A DNA stretch of 59,560 bases from JBAZAX01 sp964568625 (GCA_964568625.1 CAZMQG010000008.1:1-59560), one strand, 5' to 3'. Counted from the stretch's first letter, positions 18,242 to 28,308 are shown. The notes: generated by a model not told the origin, from the letters alone. Numbers and translations are program-made.

Positions 18242-18277
18242 TTTTAAAATCAATACTCAGAGACAAAGTTTATAATA

Positions 18278-18311
18278 AAGAAGAGCCGCTTATTTTGCGG
18301 CTCTTCTTTTT
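18278..18311. terminator. Bidirectional terminator between the ankyrin-like gene and thrS
   Basis: AAGAAGAGCCGC (18278-18289) pairs perfectly with GCGGCTCTTCTT (18297-18308) around a 7-base loop, with T-rich sequence on the plus side and a matching tract on the minus side. It separates two convergent genes. Confidence 0.9.
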
Positions 18312-18331
18312 GAATTAAATTATTATAGATC

Positions 18332-20053
18332 TTAAACCCAACTTAATTCTTTAGCTTTCTTAAGCAGATCCTCAATCTTAAGCCCAAATTCCTGTTTACC
18401 ATCATTGTATCGCAATGTTACAGTTCCATTCTCTTGTTCTTTTTTACCAAGAACAATCATCCATGGAATCTTATCCATCTGCGCTGCACGTATTTTTGCA
18501 GAAATCTGATCACCTGATTCATCAAGTTCAACACGAATATCATTCTTCATAAGTTCAGCAAGAACGGTCTTTGCATATTCCGTTTGTTGATCAGTTATCA
18601 TAAGTACTCTCGCCTGAACCGGTGCCAACCAGAATGGGAAATGCCCTTTATAATGTTCCGTCAAAATTCCAAAGAATCGTTCAAGAGATCCGTACAATAC
18701 TCTGTGAATCATAATAGGAGTGTGCTTCGATTGGTCTGATGCAATGTATTTCAGATCAAAATTTTGTGGCAAGAAGAAATCAACTTGCACCGTTCCACAC
18801 TGCCATTCACGTCCCATGGCATCTTGAATCATCATATCAATCTTTGGACCGTAAAAAGCACCATCACCCTCTTTTATGAAATAATCCACGCCGTTTTTTT
18901 CTAATGCAGATTTGAGTGCATTTATAGCTTTTTCCCAAAGTTCATCGCTTCCAATAGCTTTTGCAGGCTTTGTAGCAACACCCATTCTAACTTTTGAAAA
19001 TCCAAATTTATTATAAGTCTTGAGAGCCAAATCAACAACACCCCAAATTTCCTGTTCAAGTTGTTCCGGCATACAGTAAATATGTGCATCATCTTGAGTG
19101 AAAGCCCTTACTCTAAAAAGACCGTGTAAAACGCCTGAAAGCTCATGCCTGTGTACAAAACCAAATTCAGACATACGGATTGGAAGCTCACGATATGAAC
19201 GTGGTCTGTGTTTGTAAACCAGAATACCACCCGGACAGTTCATAGGCTTAATGCAATGAGCAATATCATCAATCTTGGTATAATACATGTTTTCTCTGTA
19301 ATGATCATAATGACCGGATGTCTTCCAGAGAGTTTCATTCATAATCAATGGAGTTCTAATTTCTTCATAAACTCCACGTTGAACATGTCGCTCATATTCC
19401 ATCAACTTATTAAAAATTGTCCAACCTTTTGGAAGGAAAATTGGAAATCCAACAGCAGCATCATCAAAAGTAAATAGACCCAGTTGTTGCCCAATTTTAC
19501 GATGGTCGTTCTGCTCAGCCTCTTCAATCTTCTTGAAATATTCCTGCATGTCTGCATCGGTTAAAAAGGCTAATCCGGAAATTCGCTGTAATGCAATTCC
19601 TGAGCGATCAGCACGCCAGTATGCTCCTGAAATTGCAGTTAATTTGAAGTGTTTTATTTCGCCGGTAGATTTAACGTGTCCACCTTTGCAAAGATCGAAA
19701 AAATCGCCCTGTGAATAAATTCCAACAGTTTCGTCTGCAATCCCATCAATAAGTTCGAGCTTAAATTTATTGTCTTTGAAAAGCTTACGCGCTTCATCTT
19801 TGCTAACCTGTTTACCTACAACTTTGTAGTCACGTTTGGCTATCTCATGCATTTTATTTTCAATTAAAGGTAAATCTTCTTCTTTAAAATTTTTTGTAGG
19901 CAAAAAATCATAAAAAAAGCCATGCTCCGTAACAGGCCCAATTGTAACTTTGGTGTCAGGATAAATTTCCAAAACAGCCTGAGCTAATAAGTGCGCTGCG
20001 GAATGGCGCAAATTATGTAAACGTTCATTATTATCCCGTTTATTATTTTCCAT
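18332..20053 (-). CDS. thrS: Threonyl-tRNA synthetase lacking the TGS domain
   Basis: 573 residues; charges tRNA-Thr with threonine in the cytoplasm. The N-terminal editing domain is present (HSAAHLLAQ, CKGGHV), as are the class II core (MNCPGG, SEFGFVHRHELSG, RVRAFTQDDAHIYC with the zinc Cys/His set, PVMIHRVLYGSLERF) and the anticodon-binding domain (APVQARVLMITDQQ). It is about 70 residues shorter than the E. coli enzyme because it begins directly at the editing domain, missing the TGS module at about 1-62. Such TGS-less forms are known in some bacteria. The ATG at 20053 is plausible, but no strong ribosome site is visible. A long leader with a terminator-like hairpin lies upstream. Confidence 0.96.
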   Translation of the reverse strand: MENNKRDNNERLHNLRHSAAHLLAQAVLEIYPDTKVTIGPVTEHGFFYDFLPTKNFKEEDLPLIENKMHEIAKRDYKVVGKQVSKDEARKLFKDNKFKLELIDGIADETVGIYSQGDFFDLCKGGHVKSTGEIKHFKLTAISGAYWRADRSGIALQRISGLAFLTDADMQEYFKKIEEAEQNDHRKIGQQLGLFTFDDAAVGFPIFLPKGWTIFNKLMEYERHVQRGVYEEIRTPLIMNETLWKTSGHYDHYRENMYYTKIDDIAHCIKPMNCPGGILVYKHRPRSYRELPIRMSEFGFVHRHELSGVLHGLFRVRAFTQDDAHIYCMPEQLEQEIWGVVDLALKTYNKFGFSKVRMGVATKPAKAIGSDELWEKAINALKSALEKNGVDYFIKEGDGAFYGPKIDMMIQDAMGREWQCGTVQVDFFLPQNFDLKYIASDQSKHTPIMIHRVLYGSLERFFGILTEHYKGHFPFWLAPVQARVLMITDQQTEYAKTVLAELMKNDIRVELDESGDQISAKIRAAQMDKIPWMIVLGKKEQENGTVTLRYNDGKQEFGLKIEDLLKKAKELSWV

Positions 20054-20277
20054 GGTCAGCTTTCTTTTAAAAAACTAAAAAAATAATTTTATAAACAAAA
20101 TTAACAGAAATACAATTTAATTAAAATAAAAAGAATGTTTGTTGAAATAAAAAATTACCGGCCCAAGCCGGCTGTTCGACCCGTTGTGTTAAGAGAGACA
20201 CTGAACGCTAAAATGTATGGAAGTAAAAATAAATCTAACATACTCAAAAATCCTATACACGTAACTTGATTATAACA
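20054..20277 (-). promoter_or_regulatory. thrS promoter and long leader with terminator-like hairpin
   Basis: On the minus strand, TGTTATAAT (20277-20269) is an exact extended -10 element. Transcription from it would give a leader of about 210 bases. Within it CCGGC-TTGG-GCCGG, followed by TAATTTTTTATTT (about 20174-20145), looks like an intrinsic terminator ahead of the gene, which suggests attenuation. No T-box consensus was found. The rest of the gap up to 20405, which faces the next plus-strand gene, shows no other feature. Confidence 0.5.
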
Positions 20278-20405
20278 AGCTAAAAATCACATATTCGAGA
20301 TAAAATGTCAAGATTTGTGATATACACGGGGCGTTTGCGGAAATTGATTTTTTCGGTCATAATAATTGCAAGATAGTAAATTTTTAATAAAAAATGGGGG
20401 TTTTC

Positions 20406-22514
20406 ATGAAAAAAGTCATAAAAAGTTTATATTTCGCACTGTTTTTGAGTTTATTTGCATTTAGATCAAACAATTTGTTTGCTGCAACAAAAACTCCTTC
20501 CATTCCTGCGACTGCAGCGGCAGCAGAACCGGATGGAACTCAGACCGTTCAAGAACTTGCTGAGTTGATGCATATCCTTGAGCTTAGAGCTGATGCAATA
20601 TTTTACGCTATAAGTGAATCTATCGATAGAAACGCCTTAGCAGAGCAAATTTCCAGCTACTCAAGCACAGGGCACATTGATTCTCACGCGAAAAGAGATC
20701 AGACAAAAAAACAAACCCGTGATGCAATAAATGCTGCCAGTACAGCCTATTTAATGGCAAGCGAAAACGTAAAATCTCGATTAGACAGACTAGACCAGAT
20801 TGCTCACGAAAAAGGTGCTTTTACCTACAGTGACATAGAAAGAATTGTCGCAAACGATGTTCTTAAGTCAGAAAAAATTCATTCAAAAGATTTCAGCGAT
20901 GAATCAATAGATTTTCAATTTAGAGCAATTGCAGAAACATTAAGTATCCAAAGTCGATGCCAAGATATGCCTTTTCTTTGTTATATCAATATGATAGGGA
21001 AAGTACACGCAAACACAGCATCCTTAATTAAAACAGAATCTCATGATCTATTTTTAGAAATATTAAATATTTCAAGCGACAATGTTGTTAAAATTTGCAA
21101 GTATCTTTTCGCTGCACACCTAAGAAATATAATCGATGTGGCTTTTAGGTCTGAAATAATAGCTCCATCTACTCCTGTAAAATACTCTAGTGCAAAAATA
21201 GAGTCTCATAAAAAGAAAATACTGGCTGATGTTGCCAAAGAACGAGAAGTCGTCTATTCCAAATTACTGACCATAGATGAAATAAAAGCCGTGATCCTAC
21301 AACAAATTGGCCAACTGCCTGAAAAATTAAAAGCTAGAATTCTTGAGCTTGCCAATCCCGGAAACAGCCAACGACTAATTCACTACGTACAAGTTTGGGG
21401 TGAACAAACAAGAACTGCAACGAAACAGGCTCATGCACAATATTTTTCACTTCTATCTTCAGAATTGGAATCACTTAAAAAAATATTTTCCGGAATTGAT
21501 ATTAAAAGTGAATTATCCGGGATCAATCCTAAAAATATTTTGCCTAATTTGATTGCAAAATTAACTGCATACAAATTCGAATTCTTAATTAAGACTGACG
21601 TATCTACACAGCACGATGAAGCTGGATGTTCAAGAGCCGCGGCCAGCAGCAAAAAGCACAGAGAAAAAACACAAGAAGAATTACAAGCAGAACAACGAGC
21701 TAAAGATCTCATTGCTGCAGAGGACGCTACAAAGAAAAAACGTGAAACAAAAAAACAAAAAGCTTCTGCAAAACAAGCACCAGAGAAAAGCAAATCAGTA
21801 GCAAAACGTAAAGAAGAAGAGGCCCCTTCAGTAACGGTGAAACCAAAAGTAGACTCATCAAAACAAAAGCAAAAGCATAAAGAACAAGAGGCTCCCTCAG
21901 TAGTAGAAACTTTACGACAAATAAATCCAGAATCAGTGCCTCCTTTGGCTCCAACATCGTCACCTGTACCTGTAACAACAACTGTAAAAACTGAGACACC
22001 TGCCGATATTCAAGATCCGGAAATAGAAGAGGCGTGCAAAATTGTAGCATTAGAAACACAATCCGGTAAAGAGCTCTTAGAAGCTGAAAATCCTAAAGAC
22101 AAAATCTCCACAAAATATAACTGTATTTTAGATTTGAGCAGAGGCGAAACCGGTTATCAATGTAAAATATTTTTACATCCCGAAGCTGCCGGAACAAGTG
22201 TAAATTTTCTTGCAAATTTGGACTATTCAAGATTACCAAAATACAAAAATCCTAAGGATAATAATCATGCATTCAGTAATCTTGTGGAAAAACATTTCGG
22301 AAATCTTGGAGTTATAACAAGTCAAAGATCAACCGGCAACGGATGGATTGTCATTCGTATTACATTTCCGGGTAGAATCACATGGATTGGACATGAGATG
22401 GCAGAAGCATGTCAATTACCTCCAAGTGGAACATTTGAATTTGTCATTATGAAAAGAGATATGAATCCGAACAGTTATGCTCGTTGTGTTCATAGATTTT
22501 TTAGACCAAATTAA
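20406..22514 (+). CDS. Large exported coiled-coil protein of unknown function
   Basis: 702 residues from the ATG at 20406; GGGGG at 20396-20400 is the ribosome site, so the in-frame ATG at 20394 is not used. Order: signal peptide (about 1-30), helical region (about 45-400), a very charged Lys/Glu/Gln/Ala stretch (about 410-510, low complexity), a Pro/Ser/Thr linker (about 510-560), and a compact C-terminal domain of about 130 residues (LDLSRGETGYQCKIFLHPEA to YARCVHRFFRPN). The C-terminal domain is the likely functional part; I do not recognise it. It is a single-gene unit with its own strong terminator. Confidence 0.8.
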   Translation: MKKVIKSLYFALFLSLFAFRSNNLFAATKTPSIPATAAAAEPDGTQTVQELAELMHILELRADAIFYAISESIDRNALAEQISSYSSTGHIDSHAKRDQTKKQTRDAINAASTAYLMASENVKSRLDRLDQIAHEKGAFTYSDIERIVANDVLKSEKIHSKDFSDESIDFQFRAIAETLSIQSRCQDMPFLCYINMIGKVHANTASLIKTESHDLFLEILNISSDNVVKICKYLFAAHLRNIIDVAFRSEIIAPSTPVKYSSAKIESHKKKILADVAKEREVVYSKLLTIDEIKAVILQQIGQLPEKLKARILELANPGNSQRLIHYVQVWGEQTRTATKQAHAQYFSLLSSELESLKKIFSGIDIKSELSGINPKNILPNLIAKLTAYKFEFLIKTDVSTQHDEAGCSRAAASSKKHREKTQEELQAEQRAKDLIAAEDATKKKRETKKQKASAKQAPEKSKSVAKRKEEEAPSVTVKPKVDSSKQKQKHKEQEAPSVVETLRQINPESVPPLAPTSSPVPVTTTVKTETPADIQDPEIEEACKIVALETQSGKELLEAENPKDKISTKYNCILDLSRGETGYQCKIFLHPEAAGTSVNFLANLDYSRLPKYKNPKDNNHAFSNLVEKHFGNLGVITSQRSTGNGWIVIRITFPGRITWIGHEMAEACQLPPSGTFEFVIMKRDMNPNSYARCVHRFFRPN

Positions 22515-22538
22515 ATAATAAAAAAAATTCAAAAATTA

Positions 22539-22563
22539 GGGGTACCGCATGGTACCCCTTTTT
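22539..22563 (+). terminator. Intrinsic terminator after the coiled-coil protein gene
   Basis: GGGGTACC-GCAT-GGTACCCC (22539-22558), a perfect 8-base stem with a 4-base loop, followed by five T. Confidence 0.95.
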
Positions 22564-22664
22564 AATTATCCAAATTTTCACTATCAAGAAAAACAAAAAT
22601 TTCACCGTCTTTTTAATTTTAATTTGCCTGATCTAAACCCTTAACAACAATTATTAAAACATTG

Positions 22665-22694
22665 TTGCTTGACACACAAAACAATTGCTACAAT
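22665..22694 (+). promoter_or_regulatory. Promoter for phoH-ftsK
   Basis: TTGCTT (22665-22670), an 18-base spacer, and TACAAT (22689-22694) within an extended -10 TGCTACAAT. It lies about 45 bases before the phoH ATG at 22740. Confidence 0.6.
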
Positions 22695-22739
22695 TTTCAA
22701 CAAGAAAGATTGGTTTGTAGTCAGGAAAAAGGAAATAAC

Positions 22740-24233
22740 ATGGAAAAAAGATTAGTGCCAAAAGCAAAGCGTGAGCAGACAAAACAACAAAATTCACAAC
22801 AAAAACCTGGGGAAATTCAAAAATCTGAGCAGGTTCGAACCAACCGAATATTTGTGCTAGACACAAATGTTTTACTTCATGATCCGAATGCACTTTTTGC
22901 ATTCAAAGGCGTAGTTATTGTAATTCCATTCATTGTTCTTGAAGAACTTGATAAATTCAAAAAAGAAAACAATGAAAAAGGTCGCAATGCTCGTGAAACT
23001 ATCCGAAGACTCGACGAGTTGCGATCAAAAGGCCGATTAAGCGAAGGAGTCGAACTTAAAAACGGATCCACATCAATTTTGAAAATAATGCTAAATCCAA
23101 CTGAAATAACTTTTGAATCTATAATAAACCAAGATATACACGACATTAAAGATAATTTAATTCTTCAAACTGTTCACGATCTGGTAAAAGATGGTAATCA
23201 AGTAACACTTGTAACAAAAGATATAAATGTAAGAGTAAAAGCAGATGCATTAAACATAGACGCTGAGGATTATGCAAAAGGCACTGTCAGCACGGACGAT
23301 TACTATAAAGGCTGGTCGCGACTATCAATGCCATCACTTGAACTTAAACAACTTGATTCAAAAAAATTACTCAATATTTTAAAAGAGCAAGAGATACAAA
23401 TTTATCCAAATGAATTTGTAATTGCCGAAAATCAAGATAATACCAATCAGTACCGATTACTAAGATTTATGGGTAATGACAGATTTAAAGAGGTCGAAAA
23501 CATTAGGCTCTTAGACACATTTCAAGCAAAAAACGTTCAGCAGCTTATGGCACTTGATCTCTTAATGGATGATAACATTCAACTAGTTTCACTACTTGGT
23601 CCTGCAGGAACCGGAAAAACTTTTTTAGCTTTACTAGCAGGACTTTATAAAGTAATGAAACAACACGCATATCGCAAACTTTTGGTTGCACGTCCTGTCG
23701 TAGCCCTTGGTGCAGACATTGGATATCTGCCGGGAGATATTCAAGAAAAACTCCATTACTGGATGCAACCGGTACGTGATAATTTAGAATTCATAGCAAG
23801 CCATTTACACGAATACATGCCTGAAGGTGAAGCTAAACATAAAAAACCAAAATTTCATGATCATGGCGATGAACATGAGTATGGACTAAACGTAAATACA
23901 TTTGTTGACACTTTACAACGAAAGGGTTTTTTAAGTCTTGAAGCAATAACATATATGCGCGGACGATCAATTCCATATCAATTCATGCTCATAGATGAGG
24001 TGCAAAATTTAACACCGCATGAGGTAAAAACAATTGTAAGCCGTGCCGGCGAGGGAACCAAGGTGATTCTTGCCGGAGACCCTTATCAGATCGATTCGCC
24101 ATATCTCGATTTTTCAAGTAATGGACTTACCGTAACTACTGATAAATTTAAAGAAGAGTCAATTTTCGGCGGAGTGTTCCTTGAGACAAGCGAGCGAAGC
24201 GAATTGGCAAAAATAGCCGCCGAACTGTTGTAA
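22740..24233 (+). CDS. phoH: PhoH-family ATPase with N-terminal PIN domain
   Basis: 497 residues from the ATG at 22740, preceded by AAGGAAATAAC; an upstream TTG in frame at 22662 overlaps the promoter. The N-terminal PIN ribonuclease domain (about 35-165: RIFVLDTNVLLHDPNALFAF, IPFIVLEELDKFKK, LVTKDINVRVKADAL) retains its acidic residues. The C-terminal PhoH ATPase domain has Walker A GPAGTGKT, Walker B FMLIDEVQNL and the family AGDPYQID. PIN-PhoH (PhoH2-type) proteins are ATP-dependent RNA helicase-ribonucleases. The Lys/Gln-rich N-terminal 30 residues are unconserved. It is 25 bases upstream of ftsK, probably cotranscribed. Confidence 0.93.
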   Translation: MEKRLVPKAKREQTKQQNSQQKPGEIQKSEQVRTNRIFVLDTNVLLHDPNALFAFKGVVIVIPFIVLEELDKFKKENNEKGRNARETIRRLDELRSKGRLSEGVELKNGSTSILKIMLNPTEITFESIINQDIHDIKDNLILQTVHDLVKDGNQVTLVTKDINVRVKADALNIDAEDYAKGTVSTDDYYKGWSRLSMPSLELKQLDSKKLLNILKEQEIQIYPNEFVIAENQDNTNQYRLLRFMGNDRFKEVENIRLLDTFQAKNVQQLMALDLLMDDNIQLVSLLGPAGTGKTFLALLAGLYKVMKQHAYRKLLVARPVVALGADIGYLPGDIQEKLHYWMQPVRDNLEFIASHLHEYMPEGEAKHKKPKFHDHGDEHEYGLNVNTFVDTLQRKGFLSLEAITYMRGRSIPYQFMLIDEVQNLTPHEVKTIVSRAGEGTKVILAGDPYQIDSPYLDFSSNGLTVTTDKFKEESIFGGVFLETSERSELAKIAAELL

Positions 24234-24258
24234 TAAAAGTATTGGGGAGAGCGTAGCA

Positions 24259-26589
24259 ATGTCGAATCTAATAAAAAACCGTTTAAAATCAGAAAATTAT
24301 AAAAACTACAAAAAAGAAATTCTCTGCCTTGCATTATCTGCAGTGTTTATATTTTTGACTATCTCATTAATTTCGTACAACTCAGCAGACAACTCATTAT
24401 TTCACTTTTCAAACGAACATGCAGATATCGCAAATTGGTGCGGTTTTTTGGGAGCAAACTTTGCCGCGCTCTTCTTTTATCTTTTTGGTCATGCAGCATA
24501 TCTACTCTTAATCTGCCTAGCAGGAATTATTACTCTATTACTAAAAGCTAAAAACATCAGTGAAGTTAGAGCAAAAATAGCAGCAATAATTACGTTTTTT
24601 GTTGCAAATACAACTTTACTCTCTCTTTTGGATCTCAAGTTAAATTTGATATTTTCCGGGGGAGCCGCAGGTAACGGCCTATCAAAATTATTCGAGTTAA
24701 TCCTGGGCGCAAAAGGATCAGTAATAATTCTGATAACAATGGTATGGATAAGCATAAATTGTTTATTGGAAATCTCCATGATTCCAATCATCAAAGATTT
24801 ACTACTCATACTAAAAACAGCAGTAATCTCAGGATTTAAATTTTTGTTTTCAAAAATAATTAAACCTAAAAATACAGTTCCAACTTTCAAACCTGGAGCA
24901 TCTGCAGCTACACAAGATGATCCGGAAGTGGAGTATTGGAAAAATTTATTAGAAAAAGGCATTGCTACAAAAATAAACGATCAAGAGCCTAAAGAAACTG
25001 ACAAAATCTCAACTCTTGTTAAACGTTTTGAAAATAAAAAACTACATAAGCAATCAAGAAAAATAGCTATAGGCAAAGCTGAATTAATCTTACTTGCAAA
25101 TACAGTGTTAACAAAAAATATTTTTGCAAACATTGAAAACTCAGGCATTTACGAAAAGATAATCAAATCACCAACACAATCTAATAAAAATTCGAGTAAA
25201 GAGTTTGTTATTCCGGATTACAAAATATTTGCATCCAAGCCACACAGTCCTGAAACTGAGCAACAAAAGGAACAGTCTAAACTTTGCGGCAAAAAACTTG
25301 AAGAAAAATTACTCTGTCTTGGAGTCAAAGGCTCAGTTGCCTCCATCAAACCAGGCCCTGTAATAACAATGTTCGAATATAAACCCGAGATAGACAGTAA
25401 AATTAGTAAAATTACGGCTGTTGAAGATGATCTGGCAATGGCACTTACCGCAAAAAGCATTCGAATTTTGGCCCCAATTCCAGGCAAAAATGTAGTAGGA
25501 TTTGAAATTTCAAATCTCAACCGAAATGATGTTTTTTTTGGAGATGTGGCAAAAAGCCCAGAATTTGAAAAAAATTTGGGAAAACTTCCTCTTATTCTCG
25601 GAGTTGACGTTGTAGGAAAACCTGCAATTGAAGATCTCTCAAAAATGCCCCATTTACTTGTTGGGGGAGCTACAGGTTCAGGAAAATCTGTTGGACTAAA
25701 CGCAATGATCATCAGTCTTTTATGCAAATTAAATCCGGATCAATTAAAATTAATTTTGATAGATCCCAAACGCCTCGAATTTGGTCCATATGCGGATATT
25801 CCACATCTACTTTTTCCTGTAGTCACAAACGCAACAACTGCGATAGGTGTTTTGAAATGGGTTGTTCAAGAGATGGAAACTAGATATCAAAAAATGGCAA
25901 ACGTCGGCGTCAGAAATATTAACGAATATAATGCGCTTCCCAACACAAACAATACTGGCATGCCATTCATCGTCGTCGTAATTGACGAGCTCGCAGACTT
26001 AATGATGGTAGGCGGAAAAGACGTTGAAACACAAATTGTAAGAATTGCACAGATGGCCAGAGCCGCGGGAATTCACATGATGGTTGCCACACAACGTCCA
26101 TCAGTCGAAGTTGTAACAGGGCTTATCAAAGTAAACTTCCCAAGCAGAATCTCATTTAGAGTATCTTCAAAAATTGATTCTCGAACAGTTCTTGATGCGC
26201 AAGGAGCAGAAAAACTTCTAGGACGAGGCGACATGCTTTATATGAATTCATCATCTCCTGACTTAATGCGAGTTCATGGCGTATATGTATCAGACGAAGA
26301 GATTAAAAAAGTAGTGGAATGGTGGAAAGCACAACAAGAACCTAACTATATGAATTTAAATGAAACTCTTAAATTGGTAGAGAATAGCAACAAACCACAA
26401 GACTTGGATGATGAACTTTATACACAAGTTTTAGATTTTTTAAAAACAACAGATGAAATTTCAATATCATTAATTCAAAGATATTTCAGAATAGGGTTTA
26501 ACCGTTCCGCTCGTCTGATAGAAAAATTAGAAATGGATGGAATTGTTGCCCCTGCACAGGGTAGCAAAACACGAAAGGTTATAAGATAA
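24259..26589 (+). CDS. ftsK: DNA translocase FtsK
   Basis: 776 residues; a membrane-anchored motor that pumps chromosomal DNA through the closing septum and activates XerCD at dif. Four hydrophobic helices occupy about 20-195. A short linker follows (about 210-330), much shorter than in E. coli. Then come the alpha/beta motor domains with Walker A GGATGSGKS, Walker B VVVIDELADLMMV and QRPSVEVVTGLIKVNFPSRI, and a C-terminal winged-helix gamma domain (ISLIQRYFRIGFNRSARLIE) that reads KOPS. GGGGAGAG precedes the ATG. A XerC/D-type recombinase is encoded at 39082. The stop TAA overlaps the next gene's ATG by one base. Confidence 0.96.
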   Translation: MSNLIKNRLKSENYKNYKKEILCLALSAVFIFLTISLISYNSADNSLFHFSNEHADIANWCGFLGANFAALFFYLFGHAAYLLLICLAGIITLLLKAKNISEVRAKIAAIITFFVANTTLLSLLDLKLNLIFSGGAAGNGLSKLFELILGAKGSVIILITMVWISINCLLEISMIPIIKDLLLILKTAVISGFKFLFSKIIKPKNTVPTFKPGASAATQDDPEVEYWKNLLEKGIATKINDQEPKETDKISTLVKRFENKKLHKQSRKIAIGKAELILLANTVLTKNIFANIENSGIYEKIIKSPTQSNKNSSKEFVIPDYKIFASKPHSPETEQQKEQSKLCGKKLEEKLLCLGVKGSVASIKPGPVITMFEYKPEIDSKISKITAVEDDLAMALTAKSIRILAPIPGKNVVGFEISNLNRNDVFFGDVAKSPEFEKNLGKLPLILGVDVVGKPAIEDLSKMPHLLVGGATGSGKSVGLNAMIISLLCKLNPDQLKLILIDPKRLEFGPYADIPHLLFPVVTNATTAIGVLKWVVQEMETRYQKMANVGVRNINEYNALPNTNNTGMPFIVVVIDELADLMMVGGKDVETQIVRIAQMARAAGIHMMVATQRPSVEVVTGLIKVNFPSRISFRVSSKIDSRTVLDAQGAEKLLGRGDMLYMNSSSPDLMRVHGVYVSDEEIKKVVEWWKAQQEPNYMNLNETLKLVENSNKPQDLDDELYTQVLDFLKTTDEISISLIQRYFRIGFNRSARLIEKLEMDGIVAPAQGSKTRKVIR

Positions 26590-28229
26590 TGAAGAGATTT
26601 AAGAAATATCTATTTTTATCAATCTTGATAGGTTTATTTGTATCCAATGCACTAATACCTGTAGATACAATAGATCCTGAAAAAACTAAATTAGATAGTT
26701 ATATCAATAAAGTTAAAAGTAGTAGAACATCAAAGATTAAGTCAACAATTGATGCAACTGTAAATGATGTCGAAAGAAACGCAGCCACAACACAAGCTTC
26801 AGATTTAGATACATTTAGAGAATTAGTCGAAAACTATACAATATTTTATGAAGCAACGGAAGAAGCAAGAAGTGGCATCCAAAGCCTAAATACAGTAACA
26901 CAAATCTCTGCATTTAATTTACTCAGAGAGTTAATTAAAAAAGGCAAGGGATTTCATGAAGCAATAGATGCCTCAAAAATCGGGCTACTCTCCAAAACAT
27001 CTGATGTTCAGACATCGGCATTAGAATTACTTAGTGAATTAGTCAAATATGATACAGGATTTGAGTTAGTTAAAAAAGACAAAGAAATCAGCAAAGCTAT
27101 TCAAGCAATCAAAAACACAATTAAGAGTAAATCACCGGCAACTCAAATCTCTATCCTAAATTTACTGCGCGAATTTGTAAAAAGAGGCAATGAACTTGAT
27201 GAAGCAACTCAAATTGCAAAGATTACAATGAGTAGTGCAAATCCAGAAGTCAAAACAACCTCATTAGAGTTATTTAGCGAACTAATAAAAAATGATGTGG
27301 GATTTAACGAGGCAACTCAATTAGCAAAATATGGAATTAACAGCAGCGATTCGAATACTCAAATGGCAGCCCTCTTTCTATTTGTTAATTTGGTAAAAAA
27401 AGATCACGGTTTTAGTGAAGCAATTACCGCCATGAAAACCGGCATTAAAAGCAAAATCCAATTAACTCAAGCGGCTGCCTTTTTTCTGGCTATCGCTTTG
27501 GTTGATAAAAATGAGGGTCTTATTGAAGGCATCCAAGCCGCAAAAACCGGAATCAAAAGTAACAACAAGTTAATTCAATTATATGCATTATCACTGTTTA
27601 TAGAACTGGTCAAAAAAGATAAAGGTTTTCCTGAAGCCATACTGGCCGCAAAAGCCGGACTTAATATTGACGATGAATTAATCAACACAACAGCATTATC
27701 TTTATTTATAGAACTGGTTAATAAAAATAAAGGATTAAACGATATATATAATACGGCTAAAACAGGAGTTGATGGCACCGACACAAAAGCTCAAAAGACC
27801 GGACTATTATTATTTACCGTACAAGTCAAAAAAGATCAAAAAATCAATGAAGCAATTCAGGCCGTCGAAAAAAGAATTAAAAGCAAGACGCCGGAAGTTC
27901 AAAATACGGCACTACTATTAATTTGTGAACTGGTAGGAAAAGATCAGTCATTTGATGAGTTAATTAAAAAAAATAAGATAGATATGATAATTCAAGCCGC
28001 AAAAGATGGAATGCAAAGCGATGATACGAAGATTAATGGAAATGCCTTAAATTTATTTAAGGCATTGGTTAACAAATTTAATTCTTCACTTGAAACTACA
28101 CCGGCAAATACAAAAATTAAGACATGGGGGAAGAAAATCATAGACGTCGGAAATTTCATTGAAGAAATTAATGGGCAGAAACTTCAAGAGCTTCCCGAAG
28201 TAATTGAATTGCAATCAAAAATTAATTAA
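26589..28229 (+). CDS. Exported protein with tandem 36-residue helical repeats
   Basis: 546 residues. A signal peptide (about 1-24) precedes ARM/HEAT-like repeats. The clearest five run from about 277 to 456 at exactly 36 residues each, with the consensus EAI.AAKTGIKS....Q..AL.LF.ELVKKDKGF. Earlier repeats (about 85-275) are spaced less regularly. The start ATG overlaps the ftsK stop by one base, so translation is coupled to ftsK, which is unusual for an exported repeat protein. Such solenoids bind other proteins. Repeat regularity suggests recent expansion. Function unknown; it may help the division machinery or simply share the transcript. Confidence 0.85.
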   Translation: MKRFKKYLFLSILIGLFVSNALIPVDTIDPEKTKLDSYINKVKSSRTSKIKSTIDATVNDVERNAATTQASDLDTFRELVENYTIFYEATEEARSGIQSLNTVTQISAFNLLRELIKKGKGFHEAIDASKIGLLSKTSDVQTSALELLSELVKYDTGFELVKKDKEISKAIQAIKNTIKSKSPATQISILNLLREFVKRGNELDEATQIAKITMSSANPEVKTTSLELFSELIKNDVGFNEATQLAKYGINSSDSNTQMAALFLFVNLVKKDHGFSEAITAMKTGIKSKIQLTQAAAFFLAIALVDKNEGLIEGIQAAKTGIKSNNKLIQLYALSLFIELVKKDKGFPEAILAAKAGLNIDDELINTTALSLFIELVNKNKGLNDIYNTAKTGVDGTDTKAQKTGLLLFTVQVKKDQKINEAIQAVEKRIKSKTPEVQNTALLLICELVGKDQSFDELIKKNKIDMIIQAAKDGMQSDDTKINGNALNLFKALVNKFNSSLETTPANTKIKTWGKKIIDVGNFIEEINGQKLQELPEVIELQSKIN

Positions 28230-28234
28230 CAGTT

Positions 28235-28270
28235 TAGCCTAGACCACGGCCTCCGCCGGGGTCTAGGCTA
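28235..28270. repeat. Inverted repeat between convergent genes
   Basis: TAGCCTAGACC (28235-28245) pairs perfectly with GGTCTAGGCTA (28260-28270); the loop is GC-rich. It lies 6 bases after the repeat-protein stop and 39 bases from the end of the converging gene. There is no clean T-run on either strand, so it may end transcription less efficiently than the other terminators here. Confidence 0.75.
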
Positions 28271-28308
28271 TAGTGGCTTTCATAAAGCAGTATTTAATCC
28301 TCGAATTC

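Noticed and set aside
20150..20215. Possible tRNA on the minus strand (GGGTCGAACAGCC resembles a T-arm)
   Set aside because: No cloverleaf can be formed and no acceptor or anticodon stem is visible; better explained as the thrS leader.
21431..22059. Minus-strand ORFs of 110-120 residues
   Set aside because: Shadows of the Lys/Glu-rich low-complexity part of the coiled-coil protein on the plus strand.
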